From: Streptomyces sp. CB02058
GTDB lineage: Bacteria > Actinomycetota > Actinomycetes > Streptomycetales > Streptomycetaceae
Length of the DNA stretch: 64,000 nucleotides
Direction of reading: 5' to 3'
NCBI RefSeq assembly: GCF_001905505.1
Contig: NZ_LIPG01000003.1
Location: forward strand, 620,001 to 684,000
A program made the position numbers and the translations under genes. Below are positions 18,101 to 25,982 of the stretch, piece after piece (positions within the stretch are counted from its first letter, which is position 1; the number at the start of each line of letters is the position of its first letter). Under the pieces are notes generated by a model that saw nothing but the letters and a program-made list of their open reading frames with translations, was not told where the DNA came from and ran no database searches.

Positions 18101-18942
18101 CGGGCACCCGCACCGAGTGGGTCACCCCGCTGCCCGGCGCCTCCTTCTGGTACGAGAACCACTCGGTGCTCAACGCCGAGGCGACCGACACCGCGCACGA
18201 GATGCGCAGCGCGGAGCTGGACTACACGGCGGGCCGGACCTACCGCGCCGACTGGTTCGCCCCGGTCACGGGACCGCGCCTCGGTACGGGCTACTGGGGT
18301 CCGTTCCGCACCGCGTACAACGACGTCCAGTTCAACATCACGCCGTGGACGGACTCGGGCGAGGGCCACTCGGGCTCGATGCCCGCGGACGAGTACGACA
18401 CGACGTCCTACGCCTTCTACCAGGGCGACACCCTGATCAAGAAGGGCGCGGGCCGGGCGGGTTACGCCTGGGACCTGCCGGCCGAGCAGAAGCCGTACCG
18501 CCTGGTCATCGACTCGGTGCGGGACGAGGCGACGTGGAAGACCTCGACGCGGACCCACTCCGAGTGGAACTTCGTCTCGGGCGCGCTGCCGGAGGGCACG
18601 GAGCGGGCCGACATCCCGCTCCTCCAGCTCGGCTACGACGTGTCCACCGACCTGGCGGGCGACGTCAGGGCCGGCAAGCCGGTCGAGCTCGGCATCGAGT
18701 CGGGCACGCAGGACTGGCTGGACGGCGCAGTGAAGGCCACCGAGGCCTCCCTGTCGGTCAGCTACGACGAGGGCAGGACCTGGAGCGCGGCGAAGCTGCG
18801 CAAGAGTGCTTCGGGGGAGTGGACCGCGACGCTGCGGACACCCGCCAGGGGCGCGACCTCGGTCTCGCTGAAGGCCCATGTGGAGGGCCCCGGCGGACTG
18901 GCCCTCGACCAGGAGATCATCAAGGCCTTCGGCCTGAAGTGA
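15187..18942 (+). CDS. Large secreted subtilisin-like serine protease (S8)
   Basis: A 1251-residue precursor with a Sec signal (about 1-45, ending AGAATAAP) and an I9-like propeptide region. The S8 catalytic domain has Asp247 (VAVLDTGIDATHPD), His279 (GHGTHVASTIAG) and Ser452 (GTSMATPHVAGAAA). After the catalytic domain come Ig/Fn3-like repeats and, around residues 800-890, a protease-associated-like domain (GLDARGKAVVVDRSD to YGEETTIPVASVQRL). Further beta-rich domains run to the C terminus. It should degrade proteins outside the cell. The ribosome site before the ATG at 15187 is weak. A strong terminator follows. Confidence 0.93.
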   Translation: MTFSLSSVSGRARPARAGRRALLIATSVALVSGVMLPVAGAATAAPKPATAEDRHGSESRDYDITLVTGDVVHYTDGTGAQDVVTVDRPEGAEGGVHVQQAGEDVYVIPDEASSLIAAGKLDRRLFNVSALAAMGYDDARAGGIPLIATYPASTARSLPAAPRGSKTVRRLESVNGAALKADKDDARAFWSDISRTEKSRSLDNGIAKLWLDGKVEAALKDSVPQVNAPQAWAEGFDGKGTTVAVLDTGIDATHPDVKDRVKESRSFVPGEEVDDKNGHGTHVASTIAGSGAASEGANKGVAPGADLIVGKVLGDGGSGADSGIIEAMEWAKAEGADVVSMSLGSSIPDDGNDPMSQAVDALSADGGPLFVIAAGNSYGAGTIGSPGSAADALTIAAVDKQDGRAAFSSMGPLVRSHGLKPDLSAPGVDINAAASQSVPGIEGMYQSMSGTSMATPHVAGAAAILKQRHPEWSGQRIKDALMSSSKLLPGYTPYEQGTGRLDVKAAIDTAIEATGSVEVASYAWPHSDTDPVTERTITYRNTGAADVTLDLATDTDAAAYTLSTSKLTVPAGSTAEAVLSIDPSKVPVDTEFSGQVLATDAAGTTVAHTGFAVNKEQELYDLTLQLRDRSGEPADGTVVFAALGDTELRPVNVSGDTTLRLPPGNYTAWSVLDVEGDRADSQGLAFLMAPETVLDKPTTVTLDASEARKVSVRTPKETEQRQLRVDMARTAPSGVVQREAFTLPVAYDQLWVSPTKKVKEGDFSYLTRWRQGEKMIDVSAGGHDVPVTAQIGSVVAEDSDRKLKAVFAGNGAASDYEGLDARGKAVVVDRSDAVAPADRLANALAAGASALFVVNDGRGVLMESSYVPYGEETTIPVASVQRLAGRDLIEAARKGARIDVDQRKFASYVYDLVDRHDGAVPDRSLAFAPSARQLATVENTYYGHKDVLGGGYRYDIPDYGFGIGFEEYEKFPGTRTEWVTPLPGASFWYENHSVLNAEATDTAHEMRSAELDYTAGRTYRADWFAPVTGPRLGTGYWGPFRTAYNDVQFNITPWTDSGEGHSGSMPADEYDTTSYAFYQGDTLIKKGAGRAGYAWDLPAEQKPYRLVIDSVRDEATWKTSTRTHSEWNFVSGALPEGTERADIPLLQLGYDVSTDLAGDVRAGKPVELGIESGTQDWLDGAVKATEASLSVSYDEGRTWSAAKLRKSASGEWTATLRTPARGATSVSLKAHVEGPGGLALDQEIIKAFGLK

Positions 18943-18961
18943 CCTGCTGAACGGCCCGGCA

Positions 18962-19001
18962 GAGGTGGTCCCGCATCCCGCGTGAGGTGCGGGACCACCT
19001 C
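18962..19001 (+). terminator. Strong terminator hairpin after the subtilase gene
   Basis: Perfect 14-bp stem: GAGGTGGTCCCGCA at 18962-18975 and TGCGGGACCACCTC at 18988-19001, with a 12-nt loop. It lies 20 bp after the protease stop and 5 bp before the end of the convergent DUF3626 gene, so it probably acts for both. Confidence 0.85.
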
Positions 19002-19005
19002 CTTC

Positions 19006-19845
19006 TCACATGCTCCTGCCGAAGCGCGCCACACAGTGCCAGACCCGCTTGAGGTCCTGCGGATCGTGGCGCCCGGCGGCGACGGCCTCCCCGATGATCC
19101 GGGCGTCCAGGACCCCGTCGACCGCGATCCCGGTCCCCAACTCGACGTACTCCGGGCCCCGGTACTCCGGATGCCTCCGCAACTCGTCCGTGCCGAGACG
19201 GAATCCAGCGTGCCATTCGAGGGGGCAGGGCAGCGCGCGGGCGGCCTTCTCCACGTCCGTGCCCCGGAAGCAGGGGTCGAGGACCAGGGCCTCCACATGG
19301 TCCTGGAGCCGGACGGGACCGTGCACATGCGCCTCGACGTAGTCGTCCAGCACGTCCCTGGCGTCGGCCTCGGCGAGCGCGACGAGCCTTCCCCCGGCTC
19401 CCGCCACACCGAAGTCGGACGGCTCGAGGAAGCTGTCGGGGTAGCAGAAGGTCGACCGCGGCAAGGCCTCGGCGGTCAGCCTGAGATGGGCGGAACCGAA
19501 CCGGGGCGCGGCACCGAAGGGGGCCCGGCGGAAGTCCAGCGCCCCGTAGACGGGCCGTTCGTGGGCGCTCGCACCGTCGTAGGCGCCGCCGAAGATGCGG
19601 CTCTCCCAGCGCCACCGGTCGCCACCGGGACGGGCGGTGAGGCCGCCGTTGCCGGTGCCGGTGACGAACTGGGAGACGTACACCCCGTCCTCGGCCAGCC
19701 CCTCCAGGACCGTACGGCCGCCGCCGACGCGGTCCGGGTGGAAGTTCAGCGTCACGCGCAGGGACGGGTCCAGCGGCGGCCCCGTCGACAGCGCGGCCAC
19801 ATGGCTCAGCGCGCGGGTCCGGGCGGGCGGGAGGTCGGCACTCAT
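19006..19845 (-). CDS. DUF3626-domain protein
   Basis: A 279-residue soluble protein resembling DUF3626 proteins of actinomycetes. Recognisable stretches are VTLNFHPDRV near residue 33, GVYVSQFVTGTGNGGLTARPGGDRWRWESRIFG (given here only as a landmark around residues 55-90), YGALDFRR, FGSAHLRL and LEWHAGFRL. The combination of conserved His, Asp and Arg residues suggests an enzyme, but no reaction is established for the family. Start ATG 19845 has GGAGG-poor upstream sequence. No operon partner other than the small gene behind it. Confidence 0.7.
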   Translation of the reverse strand: MSADLPPARTRALSHVAALSTGPPLDPSLRVTLNFHPDRVGGGRTVLEGLAEDGVYVSQFVTGTGNGGLTARPGGDRWRWESRIFGGAYDGASAHERPVYGALDFRRAPFGAAPRFGSAHLRLTAEALPRSTFCYPDSFLEPSDFGVAGAGGRLVALAEADARDVLDDYVEAHVHGPVRLQDHVEALVLDPCFRGTDVEKAARALPCPLEWHAGFRLGTDELRRHPEYRGPEYVELGTGIAVDGVLDARIIGEAVAAGRHDPQDLKRVWHCVARFGRSM

Positions 19846-19887
19846 CGGCCCAGTGTGCCGGAGCGCCGACCGGGTGAGCAGCCCGTT

Positions 19888-20055
19888 TCACCGCCGTCGG
19901 CGGGCCGCCTTCTCCTGCGCCTTGCGCCGCGCGACCGTGTACACCGACCAGTCGCCCCGGTGCCGGTCGCACCGCGAGGCGTCCTTCATCGCCAGCCGTT
20001 GGCAGCGCGTGCCCTTCAGGGTGGGTGCTCCGCACCTCGACTGCGTACGAGCCAT
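19888..20055 (-). CDS. 55-residue Cys/His zinc-finger-like basic protein
   Basis: A very short reading frame whose product carries C-x9-C-x10-C-x2-H (Cys8, Cys18, Cys29, His32): RCGAPTLKGTRC then RCDRH. This matches the pattern C-x-A-x-T-x2-G-x2-C ... C-x2-H seen in small actinomycete and phage DUF5763-like proteins, and it probably binds one zinc. The rest is strongly basic and ends ARRRR, consistent with nucleic-acid contact. It is 42 bp upstream of the DUF3626 gene on the same strand and may be co-transcribed. Reality as a gene rests on the intact motif and codon usage. Confidence 0.7.
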   Translation of the reverse strand: MARTQSRCGAPTLKGTRCQRLAMKDASRCDRHRGDWSVYTVARRKAQEKAARRRR

Positions 20056-20282
20056 GTCCGACCGCCCTCCGAGTCCCGCCGGCCCGGTGCCGGCACGGCC
20101 AAGGTTGGCCCGTGGGCGCGGCCCGGCGGAAGGCGCACCGGCGCCCGCCCGATGCGCTCCGGAGCGTACGGGCGGCCGGCACGGCGTCAGGCCGTCGCGT
20201 TTCCCGGGCCCGGCGGCAGCGGTGAGGTGATGTCTCCGGGTGCGGCGCTCCGCGACCGGAGCGGCTCGGTGCGCGGCCGGCC

Positions 20283-21134
20283 TCAGGCCGTGCCGTCGGC
20301 CGTCCGCAGCAGGCGGAGGAACGCCTTCAGCCCGGCGATGATCTCCTGATTGTCCGTCAGGCGATTCACGGTGGACTCGAACTCACGCGCGAGCGCGGCG
20401 ACCTTCCGGTCGGTCTCGTCCGCGCGGCCGTGCGCCGAGACGTTCAACGCGTCCGTGGTGCGCCGTAGTTCGCCCAGCGCGCGGTACTGCTCCTCCGCCT
20501 TCTCCTCCAGGGCGCGTGTGCCCGCGTGCAGCCGGGCCACCTCCTCGCGGAGCTCGGTCACGTCGTCGCGCGGGAAGGTCACGTCCTTCAGCAGGGTGCC
20601 CAGCCGTCGCCGCAGCTGTCCGAAGTAGGCTCCGGCGGGCCGGAAGACCGTACTGAGCAGGAAGAAGCCCGCGAACCAGTAGCCCGTCACCGCGCCCGTC
20701 GCCGCCGTGACCGCCACGGCCAGGGCGGCGGTCAGCGCGTGCCCGCCCACCGCCACCCGGAGCATCAGCCGTGCGATCCGCGCCGCCTCGGCGTCCCGCT
20801 CCTTCGGCACCTCCAGGCCCTTGGAACGGCTCACGCCGATCTCGGCCAGCACCGTGTGCGCCCGGAAGTAGAGATTCCAGGGAACCGTCAGCAGGAGGAG
20901 CAGCCACAGCAGACTCAGCACCCCCGCCGCCGCGCCCAGCAGCAGCGAGGCCGGGGCTCCCGACGTGTACGCCAGCGCCACCGCTCCGGCCACCACCACC
21001 GCCGCGAGCAGCGCGCCCATGAATCGCCCCATGCCGTCCCCCTCCACCGGCGCCCCGAAGGCGCCCCGCCCCGTGTCCCCGCCGTGTCCGGCCCGCTCGT
21101 CCGTCATCGTCCCGGCGGTAGGGGGCCGGGGCAT
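20283..21134 (-). CDS. Membrane protein with C-terminal coiled coil
   Basis: Up to 283 residues. Two adjacent hydrophobic hairpins near the N terminus (GALLAAVVVAGAVALAY, LLLGAAAGVLSLLWLLLLL) and a second pair (ALTAALAVAVTAATGAVTGYW, FAGFFLLSTVFRPAGAYFG) give four membrane segments. A cytoplasmic coiled coil of about 100 residues follows (DDVTELREEVARLHAG to EFESTVNRLTDNQEIIAGLK). The start is uncertain: ATG 21134, 21107 or a later Met-Gly-Arg just before the first membrane segment are all possible. No recognised family; topology resembles membrane-anchored scaffolds. Confidence 0.6.
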   Translation of the reverse strand: MPRPPTAGTMTDERAGHGGDTGRGAFGAPVEGDGMGRFMGALLAAVVVAGAVALAYTSGAPASLLLGAAAGVLSLLWLLLLLTVPWNLYFRAHTVLAEIGVSRSKGLEVPKERDAEAARIARLMLRVAVGGHALTAALAVAVTAATGAVTGYWFAGFFLLSTVFRPAGAYFGQLRRRLGTLLKDVTFPRDDVTELREEVARLHAGTRALEEKAEEQYRALGELRRTTDALNVSAHGRADETDRKVAALAREFESTVNRLTDNQEIIAGLKAFLRLLRTADGTA

Positions 21135-21190
21135 GAGTACGGGTACTCAGCGGCCGGCGGCGGGGCACGGGGCCCGGGTGGAGGCGGGGG

Positions 21191-22744
21191 TCAGCGCCCG
21201 GACTGGAGCGCCCCCCAGGTGTTCGGGCCCACGCCGCCGTCGGCCGTCAGACCCCGGCTGGTCTGGTAGTCGCGCACGGCCGTGTCGGTCGCCGTGCCGA
21301 ACGCCCCGTCGACGGCCAGGGTCTTGCCCAGCGCGGCGGTCAGCGCGCGCTGCAGCCGCTTCACGGCCTCGCCCGAGCTGCCCTTGGCGAGCGCCGGCGT
21401 GGTGCCGGCCGAGAGCAGCGCGGTCCAGGTCCTCGGCCCGACCGTGCCGTCGGCGGTGAGGCCGCGGGCCGTCTGGAACGCCTGCACGGCGCTCTTCGTG
21501 GTGGCGCCGAAGATCCCGTCCGCGGTTCCCGCCTCGTAGCCCTGCTGGTTGAGAAGCGTCTGCACGGCCTTGACCTGGCTGCCGGTCGAGCCGGACGTCT
21601 GGGTCGTGTACGAGGTGAAGGTCAGCCCGTCGGCCCCGCTGCCGGAGCCGCCGATCAGCTGCATGTAGTAGGTCCAGTTCCAGTTGGCGCCCGGGTCGGT
21701 GTGGTCGTTCCCGGGGGCCTCGCTGTGCCCGATGATGTGGGCCCGGTCCTTGGCGATGCCGTACCGGTCGCACAGGTACTTCGTCAGCGCCGCCGAGGAG
21801 CGGTACATCGTGTCGGTGAACCACGACGGGTCGTCGACGAAGCCCTCGTGCTCGATCCCGAGCGAGGAGGCGTTGGCGCTCTTGGCGTGGTACGCGGTGT
21901 CCTTGTCGCGCACCATCTGGGTGATCTGGCCGTCCGACGAGCGCACCACGTAGTGGGAGCTGACCTTCGACGTGGCGTTCTGGAACCAGCTGATCGTCCC
22001 GGCGTACGAGCCCTGCGTGACGTGGACGACCACCTTGTCGACCGTGGCCGTGCGCCCGGTCGCGTAGTTGGCGGTGTTGGCGGCGACCCAGAGCGCCGGG
22101 GGGTAGTCGGGGCTCTGGGCGGTGACGTCGGCCTTCGCCAGGCCGCCCTTCTCGGGGGAGACCGGCCGGGAGGTGACCGAGACGCGTTCGCCGCCCGCGA
22201 CGGTCGCGCGCAGCCCTTCGGCGAGGAAGGTGTAGACGGTGTCCGCGTACAGGGCGGCGACGGAGCCCTGCGCGCCGCTGTAGCGGGCGACCGCCGGATA
22301 CCAGGAGTCGATGTCCGCCCGCTCGGCCGCGTCCAGGCCCAGCGCGTCGGCGTGGCTGCGCAGCACGGCCGCGCCGCCCAGGATGTTGGTGCCGGTGTCC
22401 CGGCGCAGATCGGCGGTCGATTCACCCGTCAGGGCGGAGGCCTTCTCCAGCGACCGGTTGACGGGGTTGCTGACGAGGTGCATCACGCCGTAGCCGTTGT
22501 CCTGGCTGGGGCGGCCCCCGTGTCCGTCCAGGTGGGTCTCGCCGTAGCCGACGGCGGCGAGCAGATCGCGCGGGACGCCGAACTCCTCGGCCGCCGCGTC
22601 GAACGCCTGGTTCATGGAGCCCGCTCCGGCGGGAGCCGCGGGGGCCGCGGTCGCCGGGTGGCCGGTGGTGACGAGCGCGGTGACGGTGACGGAGGCCAGT
22701 ACGGCTGCGCGGCCTCTGGTGTGGCCGGCGGGGCGTCGGGGCAT
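21191..22744 (-). CDS. Secreted N-acetylmuramoyl-L-alanine amidase with two peptidoglycan-binding domains
   Basis: A 517-residue precursor: signal peptide (about 1-35, ending GHPATAAP), a helical N-terminal region (about 45-200), and an Amidase_2 domain (about 245-385). Zinc-ligand regions are VVVHVTQG, IIGHSEAPG and NDHTDPGANWNW, and the domain includes SHYVVRSSDGQITQMVRDKD. Two C-terminal PG_binding_1 repeats both carry a GPxTWxAL-type motif (GPRTWTALLSAG; GPNTWGALQSG). It cleaves the bond between MurNAc and L-Ala outside the cell. The ATG at 22744 has GGAG 6 nt upstream; a longer frame to 22846 lacks a ribosome site and would spoil the signal peptide. Confidence 0.92.
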   Translation of the reverse strand: MPRRPAGHTRGRAAVLASVTVTALVTTGHPATAAPAAPAGAGSMNQAFDAAAEEFGVPRDLLAAVGYGETHLDGHGGRPSQDNGYGVMHLVSNPVNRSLEKASALTGESTADLRRDTGTNILGGAAVLRSHADALGLDAAERADIDSWYPAVARYSGAQGSVAALYADTVYTFLAEGLRATVAGGERVSVTSRPVSPEKGGLAKADVTAQSPDYPPALWVAANTANYATGRTATVDKVVVHVTQGSYAGTISWFQNATSKVSSHYVVRSSDGQITQMVRDKDTAYHAKSANASSLGIEHEGFVDDPSWFTDTMYRSSAALTKYLCDRYGIAKDRAHIIGHSEAPGNDHTDPGANWNWTYYMQLIGGSGSGADGLTFTSYTTQTSGSTGSQVKAVQTLLNQQGYEAGTADGIFGATTKSAVQAFQTARGLTADGTVGPRTWTALLSAGTTPALAKGSSGEAVKRLQRALTAALGKTLAVDGAFGTATDTAVRDYQTSRGLTADGGVGPNTWGALQSGR

Positions 22745-22969
22745 GCCTGCTCCAGGTCTGTGGGGGAGAGGGAGGCCGAGGACCGGGGTGAGGGGACGAC
22801 GGCCGCTGAGCCCGCACAGGCTATCTAGCTGATTCATGCATGACAATGACGCCCCGCCGTGCCCAATTTCCCTTCACTCCAATGGAGTTGGGTCACCAGT
22901 GGGGCGTGCGCCGGCGCCGTCACCCCCCTGGCCGAGGGGGACGGCGTGGCGTGGTGTGCGCGCTCCCGG

Positions 22970-23701
22970 CTACCAGCGGTCGCGGTGCACGACGTCGGCG
23001 ACCGGGCGGCGCCGCACGGGGCCGAAGTTGCCCGCGGGCCATCCGACGGGAATGGCCGCGAAGGTGTGCGTGTCCTCGGGGATGCCGAGGGCCTTCTTCC
23101 ACTCCTGTTCCAGCATCAGGTGCCAGATGGTGACGTTGGCCGCGAGGCCCAGCGCCCGCGCCGCGAGCAGGATGTTCTGGACGCCCGGGTAGACGCAGGA
23201 GCCCTCCGCGAGCGCCTGGAAGCGCGTCTGGGTGGCCGCCATCCGTTCGAGGCCCGCCGGGCCGAGCGACTCGGCGTAGACGGCGAGGCCCTCCTCGTCG
23301 AACTCGGGCTCGGGGAACTTGTAGCAGGGGATGATCAGTACCGGGGTGTCGGCGAAGTGGTCGCGCTGGTACTCGATCGCCGCCACCATCCGCGCGTACG
23401 CCGCCTCCGGCATCCCCTTCGGCGCGTGCTTGCCGGTCGTCGCGAGATAGGCGTCCACACACCGCTTCCAGAGCGGCGCCAGCTCGGCCATCACCGCGCG
23501 GTCGGTGACGACCACGTACTCGTAGCACTGCATGTTGCCGCCGCTGGGCCCCCAGACCGCGGCCTGTATGAGCTGGTCGATGGTCCCGTCCGGGACCGGG
23601 TCCGTCCTGAGGCGGCGCATGGCGCGCATGGTGGCCATGGTCGGGAAGAGGGCGGGCCCGTCAGGCGCGGGCGCGTCGGCGTACACCGTTTCGAAGGTCA
23701 T
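22970..23701 (-). CDS. Nitroreductase-family FMN oxidoreductase
   Basis: A 243-residue nitroreductase-fold protein. FMN-contact segments are MRAMRRLRTDPVPD near residue 25, AAVWGPSGGNMQCYEYVVV (about 47-65), and near the C terminus GVQNILLAARALGLAANVT. Such enzymes use NAD(P)H to reduce quinones, nitro groups or enones; the substrate is not predictable. It is 75 bp from the deazaflavin-type reductase on the same strand, in the same orientation, so both may be read from one promoter. Start ATG at 23701. Confidence 0.87.
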   Translation of the reverse strand: MTFETVYADAPAPDGPALFPTMATMRAMRRLRTDPVPDGTIDQLIQAAVWGPSGGNMQCYEYVVVTDRAVMAELAPLWKRCVDAYLATTGKHAPKGMPEAAYARMVAAIEYQRDHFADTPVLIIPCYKFPEPEFDEEGLAVYAESLGPAGLERMAATQTRFQALAEGSCVYPGVQNILLAARALGLAANVTIWHLMLEQEWKKALGIPEDTHTFAAIPVGWPAGNFGPVRRRPVADVVHRDRW

Positions 23702-23776
23702 GATCGCGGAGTTTACGGCTCAAGGGCCGCTACGGGGAGTCCCGTTGGCACCCCGGACCGGTCCGGTCGGCGCAGG

Positions 23777-24220
23777 TCAGCGCCGCCGCAGCCGTACGAC
23801 CGGAATGTCGCGGCCGGTCTTCGCGCGATACTCGGCGTACCGGGGGAAGACCTCCACGAGATGCGGCCAGACGCGCTCCTTCTCCTCGGGGGAGAGCGTC
23901 TCGGCCAGGGCCGGGAAGCGTTCGGTGCGGACGCGTACCTCCACCTCGGGCCCGGCCAGCAGGTTCAGGTACCAGAGCGGGTGGCTGTCCGAGCCGCCGT
24001 TCGATCCGACGATCAGATAGTCCTCTCCGTCCCGCCCGTACATCAGCACCGTGCGGCGCCGGGCGCCGCTGCGCCGTCCGACGTAGTCCAGGAGCAGGCA
24101 GTCCACGCCGAGCTGCGTGGTCCCCTTCGTCCCGCCGGACGACTCGTACAACTCGGCTTGTCTGGCCACCCAGTTGGACGGGCTGAGCCGTACCGCCCCG
24201 TCGTTCCGCTCCGCCGTCAT
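23777..24220 (-). CDS. Deazaflavin (F420)-dependent nitroreductase-family oxidoreductase
   Basis: A 147-residue split-barrel protein of the Ddn/FDOR-A family, with the typical run GRRSGARRRTVLMYGRDGED, then GSNGGSDSHPLWYLNLLAGP and a VEVRVRTERF strand, ending in YRAKTGRDIPVVRL. Members bind F420H2 and reduce nitro groups, quinones or enones. GGAAGG upstream of ATG 24220 supports this start; the frame continues to 24550 across the neighbouring promoter and is not believed. The gene is divergent from the ACP/ketosynthase operon, raising the possibility that it modifies that product. Confidence 0.87.
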   Translation of the reverse strand: MTAERNDGAVRLSPSNWVARQAELYESSGGTKGTTQLGVDCLLLDYVGRRSGARRRTVLMYGRDGEDYLIVGSNGGSDSHPLWYLNLLAGPEVEVRVRTERFPALAETLSPEEKERVWPHLVEVFPRYAEYRAKTGRDIPVVRLRRR

Positions 24221-24460
24221 GGCCTGCCTTCCGTCGCCGTGCCCCCGTGTCCGTACGTCCGTGCCCATCCTGTCACCCCCGGCTCCGGCGCGCCGGAATC
24301 GCACACCTGGCCGTTCGCCCTCCTCACGGGGGAACGGGGGGCTGAAAACCGGCCGCGAAGGCGTATAAAGGGTCCCTCCCGAGCAGCCGGCGTCCCCGAT
24401 GGCCATCTCACCCCCCACGCGGCCGGCGTCACCGCGTACCGAGAGCGGAGGAGCGTCCCC

Positions 24461-24694
24461 ATGAGCACCTCGGAAGAGATCAGCGCCTTGCTCGTCACCA
24501 GGTTCGGAACCGATCCGGGGGCCATCCGGCCCGAAGTGCCGCTCCGTCACCTGCGCCTGGACTCGCTCGCCCTGGAGGAGCTCCGGCTCCTCATCGAGGA
24601 CCGGATGGACATCGATCTGGAGGACGTCGTGCTGTCCTCGCGGGACACCGTCGGTGCCCTGGTCGCGGCCGTGAGCAGCAAGGCCGGCGCGTGA
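24461..24694 (+). CDS. Acyl carrier protein
   Basis: A 77-residue carrier protein with the phosphopantetheine site in LRLDSLALEEL (Ser35) and the usual helices either side (SEEISALLVTRFG; DTVGALVAAVSS). It holds acyl chains as thioesters for the ketosynthase encoded next. GGAGGAG at 24448-24454 precedes the ATG. It is not the primary fatty-acid ACP, which lies with fabD/fabH/fabF and is more acidic; this copy belongs to a stand-alone operon. Its stop overlaps the next start (GTGA at 24691-24694). Confidence 0.9.
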   Translation: MSTSEEISALLVTRFGTDPGAIRPEVPLRHLRLDSLALEELRLLIEDRMDIDLEDVVLSSRDTVGALVAAVSSKAGA

Positions 24695-25965
24695 CGGCCC
24701 GGGGACCGCTCGCCCGCCGGTCCACCCGTCCGGGCGCCGAGCCCTTCAGCGCCGCGGTCACCGGCGTCGGCCTGGTCACCGCCGCAGGAGTGGGCATCGA
24801 GGATGCCTGGAGCGGGGTCTGCGACACCGCGGCCGTGCCCTCGGTCGGGCCGCTGCCCGAACTCGACGGGCTGCCCTGCGACTTCATGTACACCGTCGCC
24901 GGCCTCGACACCAAGGCCCTCCTGGGCGTCGCCGCGCAGCGCCTGATGGACCGCTTCTCGCAGCTCGCCGTGATCGCCGCCCGCGAGGCGGTCGCCGACG
25001 CCGGGCTCGACCCCTCGGTCTGGGACAGTGGCCGGGTCGGCGTCGTCATCGGCTCCGCCCACGGCGGCCTGCCGTTCTACGACGAGCAGCACACCACCCT
25101 CACCGAGCGCGGCGCGCGGCGCGTCTCCCCGAAGCTCGCCCCGCTGACCGTCGTCAACGGCGCGGCCAGCAGCGTCGCCATGGACCTGGGTGTGCACGGC
25201 CCCAGCCAGGCCGTCTCCACGGCCTGTTCCTCGGGCACCGTCGCCATCGGCACCGCCCACCAGATGCTCCGCACCGGGGCCTGCGACATCGTCGTCGCGG
25301 GAGGCGCCGAGTCGGTGCGCTCGCGGCTCCTGATCGCCAGCGCCTGCCAGATGCGGGCGGTCTCCACCCGCCGCGACGACCCGCAGGCCGCCTGCCGCCC
25401 CTTCGACACGCACCGCGACGGCTTCGTCGTCGGCGAGGGCGCGGGCCTTCTCGTGATGGAACGCCCCGAGCACGCCCGCGCCCGCGGCGCCGTCGTCCGC
25501 GCCCGGGTGGCCGGCTACGGAGCCTCCAGCGACGCCCACTCCGCCGTCGCCCCCGACCCGGACGGCCTCGGGATCGAGCGGGCGCTGCGCACCGCCCTGG
25601 CCGACGCGGACATCGACGCCTGCGACGTCGGACATGTCAACGCCCACGGCACCTCGACCGTCGCCAACGACCTCATCGAGGCGGTCATGCTCCGCCGCGT
25701 CCTGGGTGAACACCTCCTCGTCACCTCGACGAAGGCCAGGACCGGGCACACCCTGGGAGCGGCGGGCGGCATCGAGACCGCGCTGACCGTGCTCGCGCTC
25801 CAGCGCCGGCTGATCCCTCCGACCGCCAACCTCGACGCACCGGACCCCGAGATCCCCGTCGAGGTGGTGAGCAAGGAGGCCCGGCACGCCGCCTTCGACT
25901 GTGCCGTCAAGACATCGCTGGGCTTCGGCGGCCACAACGCGGCCCTCGTGCTCACCAGGGCCTGA
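24691..25965 (+). CDS. Beta-ketoacyl-ACP synthase (KAS II / FabF-like)
   Basis: A 424-residue thiolase-fold condensing enzyme with the full KAS II triad: Cys179 (VSTACSSGTVAIG), His319 (NAHGTSTVANDLIE) and His353 (KARTGHTLGAAGG). The dimer and substrate region (MDRFSQLAVIAAREAVADAG) and GFGGHNAALVL near the end are intact. It condenses an acyl primer with malonyl-ACP. There is no chain-length-factor partner, ketoreductase or dehydratase beside it, so reduction must come from elsewhere or not happen. Its GTG start overlaps the ACP stop, showing translational coupling. Confidence 0.9.
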   Translation: MTARGPLARRSTRPGAEPFSAAVTGVGLVTAAGVGIEDAWSGVCDTAAVPSVGPLPELDGLPCDFMYTVAGLDTKALLGVAAQRLMDRFSQLAVIAAREAVADAGLDPSVWDSGRVGVVIGSAHGGLPFYDEQHTTLTERGARRVSPKLAPLTVVNGAASSVAMDLGVHGPSQAVSTACSSGTVAIGTAHQMLRTGACDIVVAGGAESVRSRLLIASACQMRAVSTRRDDPQAACRPFDTHRDGFVVGEGAGLLVMERPEHARARGAVVRARVAGYGASSDAHSAVAPDPDGLGIERALRTALADADIDACDVGHVNAHGTSTVANDLIEAVMLRRVLGEHLLVTSTKARTGHTLGAAGGIETALTVLALQRRLIPPTANLDAPDPEIPVEVVSKEARHAAFDCAVKTSLGFGGHNAALVLTRA

Positions 25966-25982
25966 GGGAAGCGAGGAGCACC

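Noticed and set aside
15655..18879. 1074-residue open frame antisense to the subtilase gene
   Set aside because: GC-skewed third-position shadow of a high-GC gene; no motif, no signal peptide, no ribosome site, and the sense strand encodes an intact protease.
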